Shown here in pieces: positions 55,942 to 64,000 of a stretch of DNA of 64,000 nucleotides. Under the pieces are notes generated by a model, which saw nothing but the letters and a program-made list of their open reading frames with translations, searched no databases and was not told the origin of the DNA. This stretch comes from Absicoccus porci (lineage in GTDB: Bacteria > Bacillota_I > Bacilli_A > Erysipelotrichales > Erysipelotrichaceae). Position 1 is the first letter of the stretch. Each line of letters opens with the position of its first letter. The stretch spans positions 798,196-862,195 of the forward strand of contig NZ_RJQC01000001.1 of NCBI RefSeq assembly GCF_003725415.1, read 5' to 3'. Made by a program: the position numbers and the translations under genes.

Positions 55942-57532
55942 GAGAGTGTAATCTAAACTGTGTAAGTTAGTTAGATGCGTACGGCTAACTAATGAACACA
56001 GTTTTTATTATGCCTATCTCATGATATGGTTGAAGGAGAAAAAGGAAAATGAATGAAATGAGTAAAATTAAAAGAAATCCCGCCGCTGTCAAGATTGCCA
56101 ATGAAATCCTTAAAGAATATGACTGTGATTCATTAGCCGATATGCAGGATGCTCTCAAAGAAATCTTTGGTCCATTGTTTGAAGGCATGCTTCAGGGGGA
56201 AATGGACAATCATCTTGGTTATAAATCCAATTCAAAAGAGCCAAAATCTACAAAGAACAGAAGAAATGGTTCCAATCCCAAAACTTTAAAAACCACAATG
56301 GGAGAAGTAGAAATCAATGCGCCAAGAGACAGGAATGGATCCTTCGAACCAGTCATTGTTCCCAAACGATCAAAGGATGTTTCCGATATCGAAGGAAAGG
56401 TATTATCCATGTATGCACGTGGAATGTCACAACGTGATATCTCATCAACGATCGAGGATATTTATGGTTTTAAAGTATCACACGATATGATCTCGGATAT
56501 AACCAATGCTATCCTTCCCGAAGTGGAAGAATGGCAGAACAGACCGCTCAAAAAATGTTACCCATTTGTTTTTGTCGACTGTATGTATGTTTCTGTCAGA
56601 AACGATTATGAAGCCAAAGAAGAAGCTGTTTATGTGATTCTTGGGTATGACCTGCAGGGACAAAAGGAAATTCTTGGTTTGTGGATGGATTCCACGGAAT
56701 CAAAGAACTACTGGATGCAGGTATTTGATGAGATCAAGGCACGAGGAGTCGAAGATATCTTTTTCATTTCTATGGATGGCGTATCCGGTCTTGAATCGGG
56801 TGCCAAAGCTATTTTCCCCGGAGTTGTCGTACAAAGATGTATCGTTCATCTGATTCGGAACTCCATCCGATATGTACCAACTAAGGACTACAAAAAATTC
56901 ACATCCGATCTTAAAAAAGTATATGGAGCCTCTTCACTAAAAGCAGCTAAGACTGCGTTCGACACATTCTGCGACAACTGGAAACAATATCCTGGAGCGA
57001 TCGAAGTATGGAAAAGGAATTTCCTTCATGTAGAACAGCTGTTTGATTATGGATCTGCTGTTCGAAAAGTTATGTATACGACAAATGCGATCGAATCGGT
57101 AAATTCCTCCTTTCGAAAAGTGACGAAAAAAGGGTCATTTCCAAATCATGAAGCCGTATTCAAGCTGCTCTATTTACGGGTGAAAGAACTACAGAAAAAA
57201 TGGGAGAAAGGACATCTGAATAATTGGTCGATGGTATTGAATCAATTGTTGGTCAACGATCAGTTTAAGGATCGTATCGAAAAGTACATTCAATACTGAA
57301 TCTTGAAATGATATATATTCCAATTTCCTTGTTTACAATGAGCCTCCGCCCCTAAGAACCTGAAAAAACGGCCAGTCAAAAAAATCAATTTTCAGCTGGC
57401 CGTTTTAAGCGTACATTAGGGTCGCTCATTATAAACAAGTTTTCTCGGCATAAAACATCATTTCAAAACAAGATTTAGAACTTATTAAAATCGATCATAA
57501 AATATTAAATACACACTTTTCTTGACAAACCC
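55942..57532 (+). mobile_element. Intact IS256-family element (copy 3)
   Basis: 1,591 bp, flanked by the 8-bp duplication TAAGAAGT (55934-55941 and 57533-57540). Same ends as copy 2. It sits in the IS3 transposase gene, one base away from the IS21 left end. 57300-57532 is the tail with the GGCCAG / CTGGCC hairpin; no gene lies there. Confidence 0.93.
56049..57299 (+). CDS. IS256-family transposase (copy 3)
   Basis: 416 aa and all catalytic acids (D177, D243, E349) as in copy 2. It differs at three visible positions (T30A, a change of A to S in KFTADL, D to E in KKWDKG). Same ribosome site and upstream hairpin. Very recent transposition is inferred from near identity and intact target duplications. 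Confidence 0.95.
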   Translation: MNEMSKIKRNPAAVKIANEILKEYDCDSLADMQDALKEIFGPLFEGMLQGEMDNHLGYKSNSKEPKSTKNRRNGSNPKTLKTTMGEVEINAPRDRNGSFEPVIVPKRSKDVSDIEGKVLSMYARGMSQRDISSTIEDIYGFKVSHDMISDITNAILPEVEEWQNRPLKKCYPFVFVDCMYVSVRNDYEAKEEAVYVILGYDLQGQKEILGLWMDSTESKNYWMQVFDEIKARGVEDIFFISMDGVSGLESGAKAIFPGVVVQRCIVHLIRNSIRYVPTKDYKKFTSDLKKVYGASSLKAAKTAFDTFCDNWKQYPGAIEVWKRNFLHVEQLFDYGSAVRKVMYTTNAIESVNSSFRKVTKKGSFPNHEAVFKLLYLRVKELQKKWEKGHLNNWSMVLNQLLVNDQFKDRIEKYIQY

Positions 57533-57668
57533 TAAGAAGTATGTATTTGTCAACTGAAAACTGACCAACTTCGCAATTGAAAACTGATCAACTACTCACT
57601 CTCGAATCGAAGATATTTCATCATATTTCAGGATGAATATCTTCGATTTTTTCTGAATACTTTAATAG

Positions 57669-58427
57669 CTATTGATTGGTGGTTGAACCATTTTTTGTAT
57701 TCCAATTCTTTGTTGCCAGAGTTCTATAACTATCTCCAGACATGTCAATCAGGTAAGACATGTATGCCAGTCTGTCAATGATTGCTCCCGTTAATACCTG
57801 GTCTTTAAAAACTTCATTCCACCGATCAAATGTCAGATTGGATGTGATGATCATGGCTCCTTTTTCATTTCGGCTGGATAACAGATTGAACAATATCTCT
57901 CCTCGTTCTTGGTCGAATGTGCAGTACCCCAGCTCGTCCAGTATGACCAGGTCATAGCTTTCAAATTTTCTTTTGTACATCGTTATTTGATTTTGATTCA
58001 TCGCTTCTTTCAGTTCTATCAATAGGGTCGGTATGCTTACAAACAATACTTTCTTGCCCTGCTGACATGCTTCTGTTCCCAATGCGATGCTCAGTGCTGT
58101 TTTGCCTGTTCCCGGATTGCCAATCAATATGATATTCTGCTTATTGTCGATGAATTCAAGCGTCTCCAGTTCGTGAATTTTTTGTCGGATCTCTATGCTG
58201 AGATGTTCTCTTTGATAATCCTGCAAGATCATCTGATAGGGAAACTTTGCCCGTCTTATCCTCGTTTTTATGCTGTTTCTGGTTCGGAGCTCCACTTCAT
58301 TTTTTAACAGTTCTTCCAAAAAATCTTCAAAGCTCATGTCTTTTAATCGTGCCTCTTTGGCACATTCTTCATAATTGTTACGAATGAATGGAAGACGTAG
58401 TATATATGCTGATTCTTTAATGGACAT
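57669..58427 (-). CDS. istB: IS21 helper ATPase IstB
   Basis: A 252-aa AAA+ ATPase that chooses targets for IstA. Walker A GNPGTGKTALS, Walker B DLVILDELG, and a later arginine-containing AIIDRLAYMS. GGAGG lies eight bases before the ATG at 58427, which falls inside the end of istA (overlap 11 bp). The frame is open for 34 codons upstream but within istA. Confidence 0.92.
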   Translation of the reverse strand: MSIKESAYILRLPFIRNNYEECAKEARLKDMSFEDFLEELLKNEVELRTRNSIKTRIRRAKFPYQMILQDYQREHLSIEIRQKIHELETLEFIDNKQNIILIGNPGTGKTALSIALGTEACQQGKKVLFVSIPTLLIELKEAMNQNQITMYKRKFESYDLVILDELGYCTFDQERGEILFNLLSSRNEKGAMIITSNLTFDRWNEVFKDQVLTGAIIDRLAYMSYLIDMSGDSYRTLATKNWNTKNGSTTNQ

Positions 58428-59868
58428 ATTGATTTCCTCCAATGAACATTTCACATAATTCGTTGATCTGTTCCATCGTCTTATCATCGACAGCCTGCTG
58501 TATCTTTGCCTCCTGTTGTCTGGGTTCAAGTGCTTCGAGCAATGTTTTCAGATCACTGTCGGAATATCTTCTAAGTATTTCTATAAATACTTTGGGTTTT
58601 TCTTTATAATATTTATTGAACATATTTTTTAGTTCAGGTTCGCTCTTCAATGCCAGAGAATTCGAGAGCGAACCAGGTTTTCGGGAAAACGTGTGTAGAT
58701 AGTGCCGAATGTCTATGCGCGTTTTTCCTTTCCCGGCAATACGGGCATGCCGTGCAACGATCTCCTGCTTATACATGATGATCAGATCATTTGGATACAG
58801 CTTTGCGATCACCCATTTTTGACACAGATCCTCCGGAACGGAATAACAGTTATTGTCGATATGAACAAATGAATATTTATCCACTCTGTTTTTTGTGATA
58901 CGGGCCGTCTCATATCTTGGCCGGTATGGTTTAAGATGTTTCTTTTCTTCTTCGATATTCGAATTCTTATTGATCTCAACCAGTTTTTCCTGCAGATAGT
59001 CACATGCATTCTCAAATGTATCAAACGCATATTTATAAGCGAATACTTTATTTCGTATCCATTTGACAGCACTTTCAACGGTCCCTTTTTCATTGCCGCT
59101 GAAACAGTTGGTCACATTGATGGTGAAATCATAATAGAGTGCCAGCTTTATAAGCTGTTCATTCAGTTGCTTTTCATTTTTTCCAATAAAACGGGCGACC
59201 ACATTCTTCATATTGTCATAGACACCTTCCTTGAATGATCCACCAAGCATCTCGAAGAAACGTACATGTGAATCCAGGAAGACATCCATCTTCGAATTGC
59301 GATACAGATAGGCCCAGCGAAATCCGGATGCAGGACAGACCAGGACGGCCAGGTATCCTTTTATATTCCTGCCATCGATAATCAGTCTTACTTCGCCAAA
59401 ATCGTATTCAAATCGGTCACAGTAATCATATTTCTGTTTAATAAAAGCTTCTTTTTTTTCATCTCTAATGACTCGCAGCCGTTTTCGTATCGTTGTTTCA
59501 CCAATATCAAATCCCTGATTGATCAACAGCTGGTAGATCTGTCTGTCATTCAAGGCCTGTTTATGACCCGGTCCCAGTAGTCTGGTCTTGTTTTCTTCAT
59601 CGGCAAGAATCTTGCGCAATTGAATATCCATTTCTTCAGAATACTTTCTAGCAGTCCGTTTTGATGAATCATAGGAAGGATCATCAATTAAAGTTTCAAT
59701 AACTTTCCGTGTATCCACATTTGGATCCAGTTTCAGCAATTCATCCAAATTACTGCAATAGGATTTCCAGTACTTTCGAATCGTATTTCTGGAAACACCA
59801 AATGTTTTGGATATCCGGTTATCGCTCCACCCCTCTTTCTTTAACCGAATAATTTCATACTTTTGCAT
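58417..59868 (-). CDS. istA: IS21 transposase IstA
   Basis: A 483-aa DDE transposase. An N-terminal helix-turn-helix (GWSDNRISKTFGVSRNTIRKYW), then a second DNA-binding region, and a catalytic core with FEYDFGEVRLI, DNMKNVVARF and GNEKGTVESAVKW giving D, D and E. AAGGAG lies 12 bases before the ATG at 59868; another in-frame ATG at 59880 abuts that site. Looks intact. Confidence 0.9.
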   Translation of the reverse strand: MQKYEIIRLKKEGWSDNRISKTFGVSRNTIRKYWKSYCSNLDELLKLDPNVDTRKVIETLIDDPSYDSSKRTARKYSEEMDIQLRKILADEENKTRLLGPGHKQALNDRQIYQLLINQGFDIGETTIRKRLRVIRDEKKEAFIKQKYDYCDRFEYDFGEVRLIIDGRNIKGYLAVLVCPASGFRWAYLYRNSKMDVFLDSHVRFFEMLGGSFKEGVYDNMKNVVARFIGKNEKQLNEQLIKLALYYDFTINVTNCFSGNEKGTVESAVKWIRNKVFAYKYAFDTFENACDYLQEKLVEINKNSNIEEEKKHLKPYRPRYETARITKNRVDKYSFVHIDNNCYSVPEDLCQKWVIAKLYPNDLIIMYKQEIVARHARIAGKGKTRIDIRHYLHTFSRKPGSLSNSLALKSEPELKNMFNKYYKEKPKVFIEILRRYSDSDLKTLLEALEPRQQEAKIQQAVDDKTMEQINELCEMFIGGNQYVH

Positions 59869-59996
59869 AATGGTTTTCATCTCCTTTTTTTGCCTCCTTT
59901 TGATTATAAAAACCATAAAGAAGCATAATAAAAAAACTGGTCAATTTTGAATTGCGATTTGTCCAAAAATTGATCAGTTTTAAATTACAATATACA

Positions 59997-60563
59997 AAGT
60001 ATAGCTCCTATCAAGGAGAAATAAGTGAAGCGGCAGAGAATATTATCAATAGAGATTTTCATTCAGAAAAACCCAATGAAAGGGTGCTGACAGATATCAC
60101 AGAATTCTCAATACCTGCAGGAAAAGTATATCTTTCACCAATAGTAGACTGTTTTGATGGAATGATACCAAGTTGGACCGTAAGTACCAACCCTAATGCA
60201 GATTTGGTCAATAGCATGTTGGATGATTATCATTCTAAGCTAAAAGAAGATGAGAAACCAATAGTTCATAGCGATCGGGGGTGTCATTACCGATGGCCTG
60301 GATGGATTAATAGAATGAATAAGTATGGATATACCAGAAGCATGTCTAAGAAAGGTTGCTCACCGGATAATTCGGCATGTGAAGGATTCTTTGGCAGGAT
60401 GAAGAATGAGATGTTTTATGGCCGAAATTTTGTTGGTGTAACAATTGAAACGTTTGTAGAGATTATCAATGATTATATCATATGGTACAATACCAAAAGA
60501 ATAAAGGCATCGTTGGGCTATTTGAGCCCTATGGAGTACAGGCAAAGTCTGGGACTAATTTGA
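59997..60563 (+). pseudogene. IS3-family transposase, 3' part
   Basis: The rest of the split transposase (YSSYQGEISEAAENI onward, 187 codons). All three catalytic acids of the DDE core are here: LTDITEF, VDCFDGM and ACEGFFGRMK, ending with YNTKRIKASLGYLSPMEYR. Its start is lost because of the insertions, so it is not expressed as an active protein. Confidence 0.9.
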
Positions 60564-60596
60564 AATAACAAGGTCCAAGAATTTGTCCGCACCCCC

Positions 60597-60693
60597 AACC
60601 CAAAAAGGCCGATGGCGATGAACAACAGTTCAAAACCATCGGTCCTTTTTTTGATGAGCTGATTAACGATTACTCGTTACAGCTCCTTTTTTA
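60597..60693 (+). pseudogene. C-terminal gene remnant with terminator, right edge of accessory region
   Basis: The open end KKADGDEQQFKTIGPFFDEL then INDYSLQLLF and a stop (TAG at 60692-60694). A terminator GAGCTG...TAACGA / TCGTTA...CAGCTC with T run covers the end (60656-60692). It matches the minus-strand remnant at 47630-47710 in protein and DNA. Its 5' part was removed by the IS3 element. Family unknown. Confidence 0.5.
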
Positions 60694-60698
60694 GTCTA

Positions 60699-60781
60699 TG
60701 GTGCGGGTGACAGGACTCGAACCTGCACGCGTGAGCAATAGATCCTAAGTCTATCGTGTCTGCCAGTTTCACCACACCCGC
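60699..60781 (-). tRNA. tRNA-Leu (anticodon UAG)
   Basis: Minus-strand GCGGGTGTGGTGAAACTGGC start, anticodon arm ATAGA-CTTAGGA-TCTAT with TAG in the loop, long variable arm, T arm GCAGGTTCGAGTCCTGT and 3' ACACCCGC-pairing CACCCGCACCA with CCA encoded. 83 bases. The acceptor 3' end faces the accessory region. Confidence 0.93.
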
Positions 60782-60822
60782 ATGCTTAGTTAGTATATAC
60801 TATACAATTATAAAAATCAAGT

Positions 60823-60850
60823 AAGAAATAGGTCAATTGACCTATTTCTT
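60823..60850. terminator. Perfect palindrome at the end of the small membrane gene
   Basis: AAGAAATAGGTCAA / TTGACCTATTTCTT, 28 bp without mismatch, ending at the stop of the 73-aa gene and lying upstream of the tRNA. On either strand it forms a long hairpin. Termination is likely though T runs are short; an operator is an alternative. Confidence 0.6.
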
Positions 60851-61070
60851 ATAAATCTTTGCAATCTTCAATACGACGTTTTACACCATTTAAAATCACA
60901 TAACCTTGTTCTGGCTCATCATGTACAATATAACGATCCGGTTGTTCCTTATGATCATGTCCATATTCTTTTTCACAAGTAACATCTTGTTTTGGTTTAT
61001 GTGGATGCTTGATTTGTTGTTTTACAATAATACAAATAATAACAATAAGGACAATGATTCCAGCAATCAT
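60849..61070 (-). CDS. Small membrane protein next to SPFH gene
   Basis: A 73-aa protein with one N-terminal helix (IAGIIVLIVIICIIV) followed by a His/Lys/Glu-rich soluble tail (EKEYGHDHKEQPDRYIVHDE) ending VKRRIEDCKDL. Family not recognised. Its ATG overlaps the stop of the SPFH gene (ATGA). In many bacteria NfeD proteins accompany such SPFH proteins; this one has no NfeD features. Confidence 0.7.
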   Translation of the reverse strand: MIAGIIVLIVIICIIVKQQIKHPHKPKQDVTCEKEYGHDHKEQPDRYIVHDEPEQGYVILNGVKRRIEDCKDL

Positions 61071-61978
61071 GATTGTGTTCCCTCTTTCACGCCTTCAATC
61101 AAACCAACAAGATTTTGAATATCCGATGGAATAATGATTTTCGTTGCTTGTCCATCAGACATTTTCGCTAAGGTATCTAAACTTTTCAATTTAATGACTG
61201 CTTCATCTGCACCGGCTTCTCTAATTTTTTTGATGGATTCAGCCGTAGCTTCTTGCACTTTACGAATAGCTTCTGCTCGACCTTCTGCCTCTTTGATTTC
61301 TTTTTCTTTCTCCGCTTCAGCCCGTAAAATCATAGCTTGTTTTTCGGCTTCTGCATTTAATAATGCCGATTGATTATGACCTTCCGCTTCCAAGATCATG
61401 GATTGTTTTTCACCTTCAGCTGTTAAGATGGCTGCACGTTTTTCACGTTCGGCTTTCATTTGTTTTTCCATGGCTTCACGAATGGCTGTTGGTGGCTGGA
61501 TGTTTTTTAATTCAACACGCGTTACTTTGATTCCCCAGGGATCAGTGGCTAAATCAATAATCTGCAACATCTGGGAATTGATAGCTTCGCGACTAGTCAA
61601 TGTCGCATCCAATTCCATATCACCTATGATATTTCGCAATGTGGTTGCTGTTAAATTTTCCATAGCCATGATGGGATTTTCTACCCCATATGCATACAAT
61701 TGAGGATTTGTGATTTTAAAATAAACAACACTATCGATTTGCATCGTCACATTATCTTTTGTGATTACTGGTTGTGGAGCAAAATCAGCTACTTGTTCTT
61801 TCAAAAGTACTTTTCGAGCCACTTGATCAATCAATGGAACTTTGATATGTGGTCCAGAATCCCATGTTGTATAGTAACGGCCCAATCGTTGCACAACATA
61901 AGAACTTCCTTGTGGTACGACTCGAATCATAAGCGTCATTAGGATAATCAAAATCACTAAAAGTGTAATAAATAACAT
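61067..61978 (-). CDS. SPFH/band 7 (stomatin-like) membrane protein
   Basis: A 303-aa protein. One N-terminal helix (ITLLVILIILMTLMIRVV), the SPFH core with YVVQRLGRYYTTWDSGPH, VYFKITNPQLYAYGVENP and LRNIIGDMELDATLTSR, then a long Ala/Glu/Lys coiled coil (EREKRAAILTAEGEKQSMIL). Relatives (QmcA, stomatin) make ring-shaped membrane scaffolds. AAGGAGA precedes the ATG. Confidence 0.92.
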   Translation of the reverse strand: MLFITLLVILIILMTLMIRVVPQGSSYVVQRLGRYYTTWDSGPHIKVPLIDQVARKVLLKEQVADFAPQPVITKDNVTMQIDSVVYFKITNPQLYAYGVENPIMAMENLTATTLRNIIGDMELDATLTSREAINSQMLQIIDLATDPWGIKVTRVELKNIQPPTAIREAMEKQMKAEREKRAAILTAEGEKQSMILEAEGHNQSALLNAEAEKQAMILRAEAEKEKEIKEAEGRAEAIRKVQEATAESIKKIREAGADEAVIKLKSLDTLAKMSDGQATKIIIPSDIQNLVGLIEGVKEGTQS

Positions 61979-62059
61979 ATAATTCTCCTTTAAGTTCTAC
62001 TTATATGATACCAAGATATTTGTAAAATGAATATCAAATGATGCTTTATTACTTATTAA

Positions 62060-62083
62060 AAAAACGCAGATTGCTCTGCGTTT
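62060..62083 (-). terminator. Terminator after the 82-aa gene
   Basis: Minus-strand AACGCAG / CTGCGTT with a six-base loop and T run, about 13 bp after the stop of the small gene. Confidence 0.8.
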
Positions 62084-62095
62084 AAAATCTTAGAT

Positions 62096-62344
62096 TTAAT
62101 GTAAAACAGAAGGCTTATGGAAAGATTCCAATTCATCTTGGATATATTGTTCCAATTTCTCTAAAAATTCATCAGTGATCTCAAAACCATCAATTTCAGT
62201 AGGTAATTGCAAATGATTTCGTACAAAATGAACCTGAGGAACCTCTGACATATTTTGGTCTCCCATTTCTTTATCGACTTCTTTTAATTTCTCAATAATT
62301 GGCCCAGCCAATTCTTTCATCAATTCATCCTCTGTCATACTCAT
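62096..62344 (-). CDS. Unknown 82-aa acidic protein downstream of nrdD
   Basis: Mostly helical, acidic protein (MTEDELMKELAGPIIEKLKEVDK at the start, FEITDEFLEKLEQYIQDELES near the end). Not recognised. A GGAGAT ribosome site lies in the 40 bp after nrdD and it is probably co-transcribed with it. An activase NrdG, expected near nrdD, is not on this side. Confidence 0.65.
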   Translation of the reverse strand: MSMTEDELMKELAGPIIEKLKEVDKEMGDQNMSEVPQVHFVRNHLQLPTEIDGFEITDEFLEKLEQYIQDELESFHKPSVLH

Positions 62345-62383
62345 ATTATAATTTCTATCTCCTTTTCATGCAAGCTATACACA

Positions 62384-64000
62384 TTAGGCCAATTGATAAT
62401 CTTGTCTTTCTATAAATTCTTGTCTTTTCGATTCATTCCAATATTGTATGGGCTGATAATATCCGGCCATACGTGCCCAAACTTCCACTTTTTCATTACA
62501 TACAGGACAAACCGAATTCGAACCAGGAATATACCCATCCTTGTTACAAATAGAATAAGTAGGTGAAATCGTAAAATAAGGAACCAGATAGTGATCAATC
62601 ATTTGATGAACTAAATGCATGCAATCTTGCCAATGAACAATTCGTTCAGGAATATAAACATGAAAAGCTGCACCACCTGTAAATAACGGTAAGAATCGTT
62701 GTTGAATCGTTAAAGCCTCAAATACATCATCGGTATAATTCACTGGTAAATTAGCTGAATTTGTATAGTAACTCTTTGCGTTATCGGGCAACCATTCACG
62801 ATCTTTCTGTACCAATTCATACGATACTCTTTCTCCTGGAGTTGCTTCCAAATTAAAAAAGGAATGGTATTTTTCTTGGTAAAGATATAATCGATTTTTC
62901 ATATGGGTCAATACCTTTACTACAAAATCTTGTGCCTGTTCATTTCCTAAATCGGATTGAATCCAGTTTGCCATTTCACAAGCTTCATTCATACCAATAA
63001 CACCAAAAGTACCAAAACAAGTATCAAAAGAGTTCAAATAATGTCGTGTATATGGATATAAACCTGCTTGTAAGAATTGATTGAGAATTTGTCTTTTGAC
63101 ATCTAACGTACGAGCAACCAAATCCATTAATTTATCCAATTTTTCAAAGAAATCTTGCTCATTTTTCGATTGATGTGTTAACCGTGGCATATTGATGGTG
63201 ACCATACCAATAGACCCTTGATTTTCTCCATATCCAAAAAAACCACTTGGCTTTTCATACAATCGATGATAATCCGTCATCGTTTCTCGTTCATAACGAG
63301 AATGATGGGCAAAATACGGACTTCCATATTTAGCAGCTACTTCAAACAACAATGCATTTAAATCATCATCTTGCCAATCAAAATCTTCTTTTATATTAAT
63401 GTTTGGGATTGGAAAAGGAAAACTGCGTCCCGATTGGTCAGCTTCCAATAAGGTTTTAAAGAAAGCTTTTTGAATCATTTTCATTTCCGCAAGACAGTCC
63501 CCATAAACAAAGTTTTGTTTGACCCCACCAATCAAGACTTTTTGATTCTTCAAGTCTTCTGGTACTGTCCAATCAAAAGAGATTGTAGAAAATGGTGCTT
63601 GTGAACCCCATCGAGCAGGTATATTGACCCCATAGATAAAGGTTTCTATACATTGCTGGATATTTTTTTCATCCAAATGATCCACTTTCACAAAGGGAGC
63701 TAAATATGTATCAAAACTCGGAATGCATTGGGCACCTGCCCATTCATTTTGCAAGATACCTAAAAAATTGATCAATTGATTACAGGCTGAAAATAAATGT
63801 TTTGGTGGCCGCGAATCAATTTTATGATCCAAACCACTTAAACCATGTTCTAATAATGGACGAATGGACCAACCACAACTATCTCCTGTCAACATATCCA
63901 AATCATGAATATAAATATCACCTTGTTCATGGGCTTGTACAATTTGTTCATCATATATGAAATGGGTCCAATAGTTTTTGGTAATGGCACCAGAATTGGA
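62384..64000 (-). CDS. nrdD: Anaerobic ribonucleoside-triphosphate reductase (partial)
   Basis: 538 codons visible; the 5' end is beyond the right edge. Class III reductase making dNTPs without oxygen. Visible are EQGDIYIHDLDMLTGDSCGWS near the N-terminal side, PPKHLFSACNQ, NINMP-like VTINMPRLT, GVIGMNEACE and the C-terminal region with SICNKDGYI, CPVC and the glycyl-radical site ARMAGYYQP. The first zinc pair shows only one Cys (ICNKDG) where many NrdD have CxxC. nrdD is expected of an anaerobe. The ATG at 63901 is internal and not a start. Confidence 0.93.
   Translation of the reverse strand, partial: SNSGAITKNYWTHFIYDEQIVQAHEQGDIYIHDLDMLTGDSCGWSIRPLLEHGLSGLDHKIDSRPPKHLFSACNQLINFLGILQNEWAGAQCIPSFDTYLAPFVKVDHLDEKNIQQCIETFIYGVNIPARWGSQAPFSTISFDWTVPEDLKNQKVLIGGVKQNFVYGDCLAEMKMIQKAFFKTLLEADQSGRSFPFPIPNINIKEDFDWQDDDLNALLFEVAAKYGSPYFAHHSRYERETMTDYHRLYEKPSGFFGYGENQGSIGMVTINMPRLTHQSKNEQDFFEKLDKLMDLVARTLDVKRQILNQFLQAGLYPYTRHYLNSFDTCFGTFGVIGMNEACEMANWIQSDLGNEQAQDFVVKVLTHMKNRLYLYQEKYHSFFNLEATPGERVSYELVQKDREWLPDNAKSYYTNSANLPVNYTDDVFEALTIQQRFLPLFTGGAAFHVYIPERIVHWQDCMHLVHQMIDHYLVPYFTISPTYSICNKDGYIPGSNSVCPVCNEKVEVWARMAGYYQPIQYWNESKRQEFIERQDYQLA

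Larger units (their letters stand above)
57542..59996 (-). mobile_element. IS21-family element
   Basis: 2,455 bp bounded by TGTATTTG at 57542 and ATATACA ending 59996, flanked by a 5-bp duplication AAGTA (57537-57541 and 59997-60001). Both ends have multiple internal repeats of AAAACTGATCAA/TGAAAACTGACCAA type, typical of IS21 transposase-binding sites. istA and istB are encoded on the minus strand. The insertion is in the IS3 transposase. Confidence 0.92.
55071..60596 (+). mobile_element. IS3-family element split by IS256 and IS21 insertions
   Basis: Left end GGGGGTGCGGACAAATTCTT (continuing GGACC, 55071-55095) and right end GGTCC followed by AAGAATTTGTCCGCACCCCC (60572-60596) are a perfect 25-bp inverted repeat. 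The inside carries one transposase frame broken at 55941/59997. Without the two insertions it would be about 1.48 kb. No direct duplication is visible at its outer borders (GAGA left, AACC right). Confidence 0.93.

Noticed and set aside
55071-60596. GGGGG/CCCCC at IS3 ends taken as a target duplication
   Set aside because: They are complementary rather than identical in direct orientation, so they belong to the terminal inverted repeat.
53356-60693. Novel defence system inside the accessory region
   Set aside because: Beyond the 366-aa membrane protein, all identifiable genes there are transposases or helpers; no nuclease, toxin or reverse transcriptase was seen.
60597-60698. Integrase attachment site at the tRNA-Leu 3' end
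   Set aside because: No integrase gene and no duplicate of the tRNA 3' end was seen at the left side of the accessory region.
62384-63901. nrdD starting at the internal ATG 63901
   Set aside because: The frame upstream to the window edge continues with NrdD-like sequence, so the gene is partial.

Overview
The window looks like chromosome from a low-G+C Gram-positive anaerobe (Bacillota), most likely a member of the Erysipelotrichia. The reasons are the A+T-rich sequence, Firmicutes-type gene orders (ybeY-dgkA-era-recO-glyS-dnaG-rpoD-trmK; ccpA-like/ytxH-like/ytxG-like/murC/thioredoxin/trmB; alaS-ireB-ruvX-DUF1292-mltG-greA), a T-box in front of alaS, the non-mevalonate isoprenoid genes ispG and ispH, and an anaerobic class III ribonucleotide reductase. 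The genus assignment is not attempted.

Layout. 1-951: a broken IS1595-type transposase. 1,070-47,636: a dense housekeeping region, mostly on the minus strand, covering cell-wall synthesis (class B PBP, MurC, MltG, GH25 lysozyme), isoprenoids (IspG, IspH), polysaccharide O-acylation (MBOAT plus DHHW protein), DNA repair and replication (Nfo, DnaG, HolA, RecO, RuvX), RNA and translation (RpoD, Era, YbeY, GlyS, AlaS, LepA, Fmt, S15, S20, PNPase, TrmB, TrmK, GreA), DNA uptake (ComEA, ComEC), an ABC exporter with a DUF3793 gene, and a zinc/cadmium-type efflux module (HMA protein, P-type ATPase, divergent ArsR regulator).

47,630-60,693 is an accessory region between arsR and a tRNA-Leu gene. Its only intact non-transposon genes are an [FeFe]-hydrogenase carrying two C-terminal rubredoxin domains, whose base composition is visibly richer in G+C than its surroundings, and a membrane-anchored 366-aa protein. 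The rest is mobile DNA that can be dissected exactly from target duplications. One IS256-family copy sits inside an older one at its stop codon. A 25-bp-inverted-repeat IS3-family element is split by both an IS21 element and a third IS256 copy. An IS110 remnant and an HxlR-regulator remnant lie nearby. Related short sequence remnants in inverted orientation mark the two outer edges of the region.

60,699-64,000 returns to chromosome: tRNA-Leu(UAG), a stomatin-like SPFH protein with a small membrane partner, an unknown 82-aa protein and the 3' part of nrdD, which runs off the right edge.

Many terminators are built into stop codons of adjacent or convergent genes, so genes are packed with little spacing. 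No CRISPR array, rRNA, prophage or recognisable defence system was seen. The most notable items are the nested insertion sequences with readable target duplications, the rubredoxin-fused hydrogenase, an SPIFG-motif protein at the locus where related bacteria carry the DNA translocase SftA, a 37-codon membrane ORF missing from ordinary ORF lists, and a probable leaderless ispH transcript.
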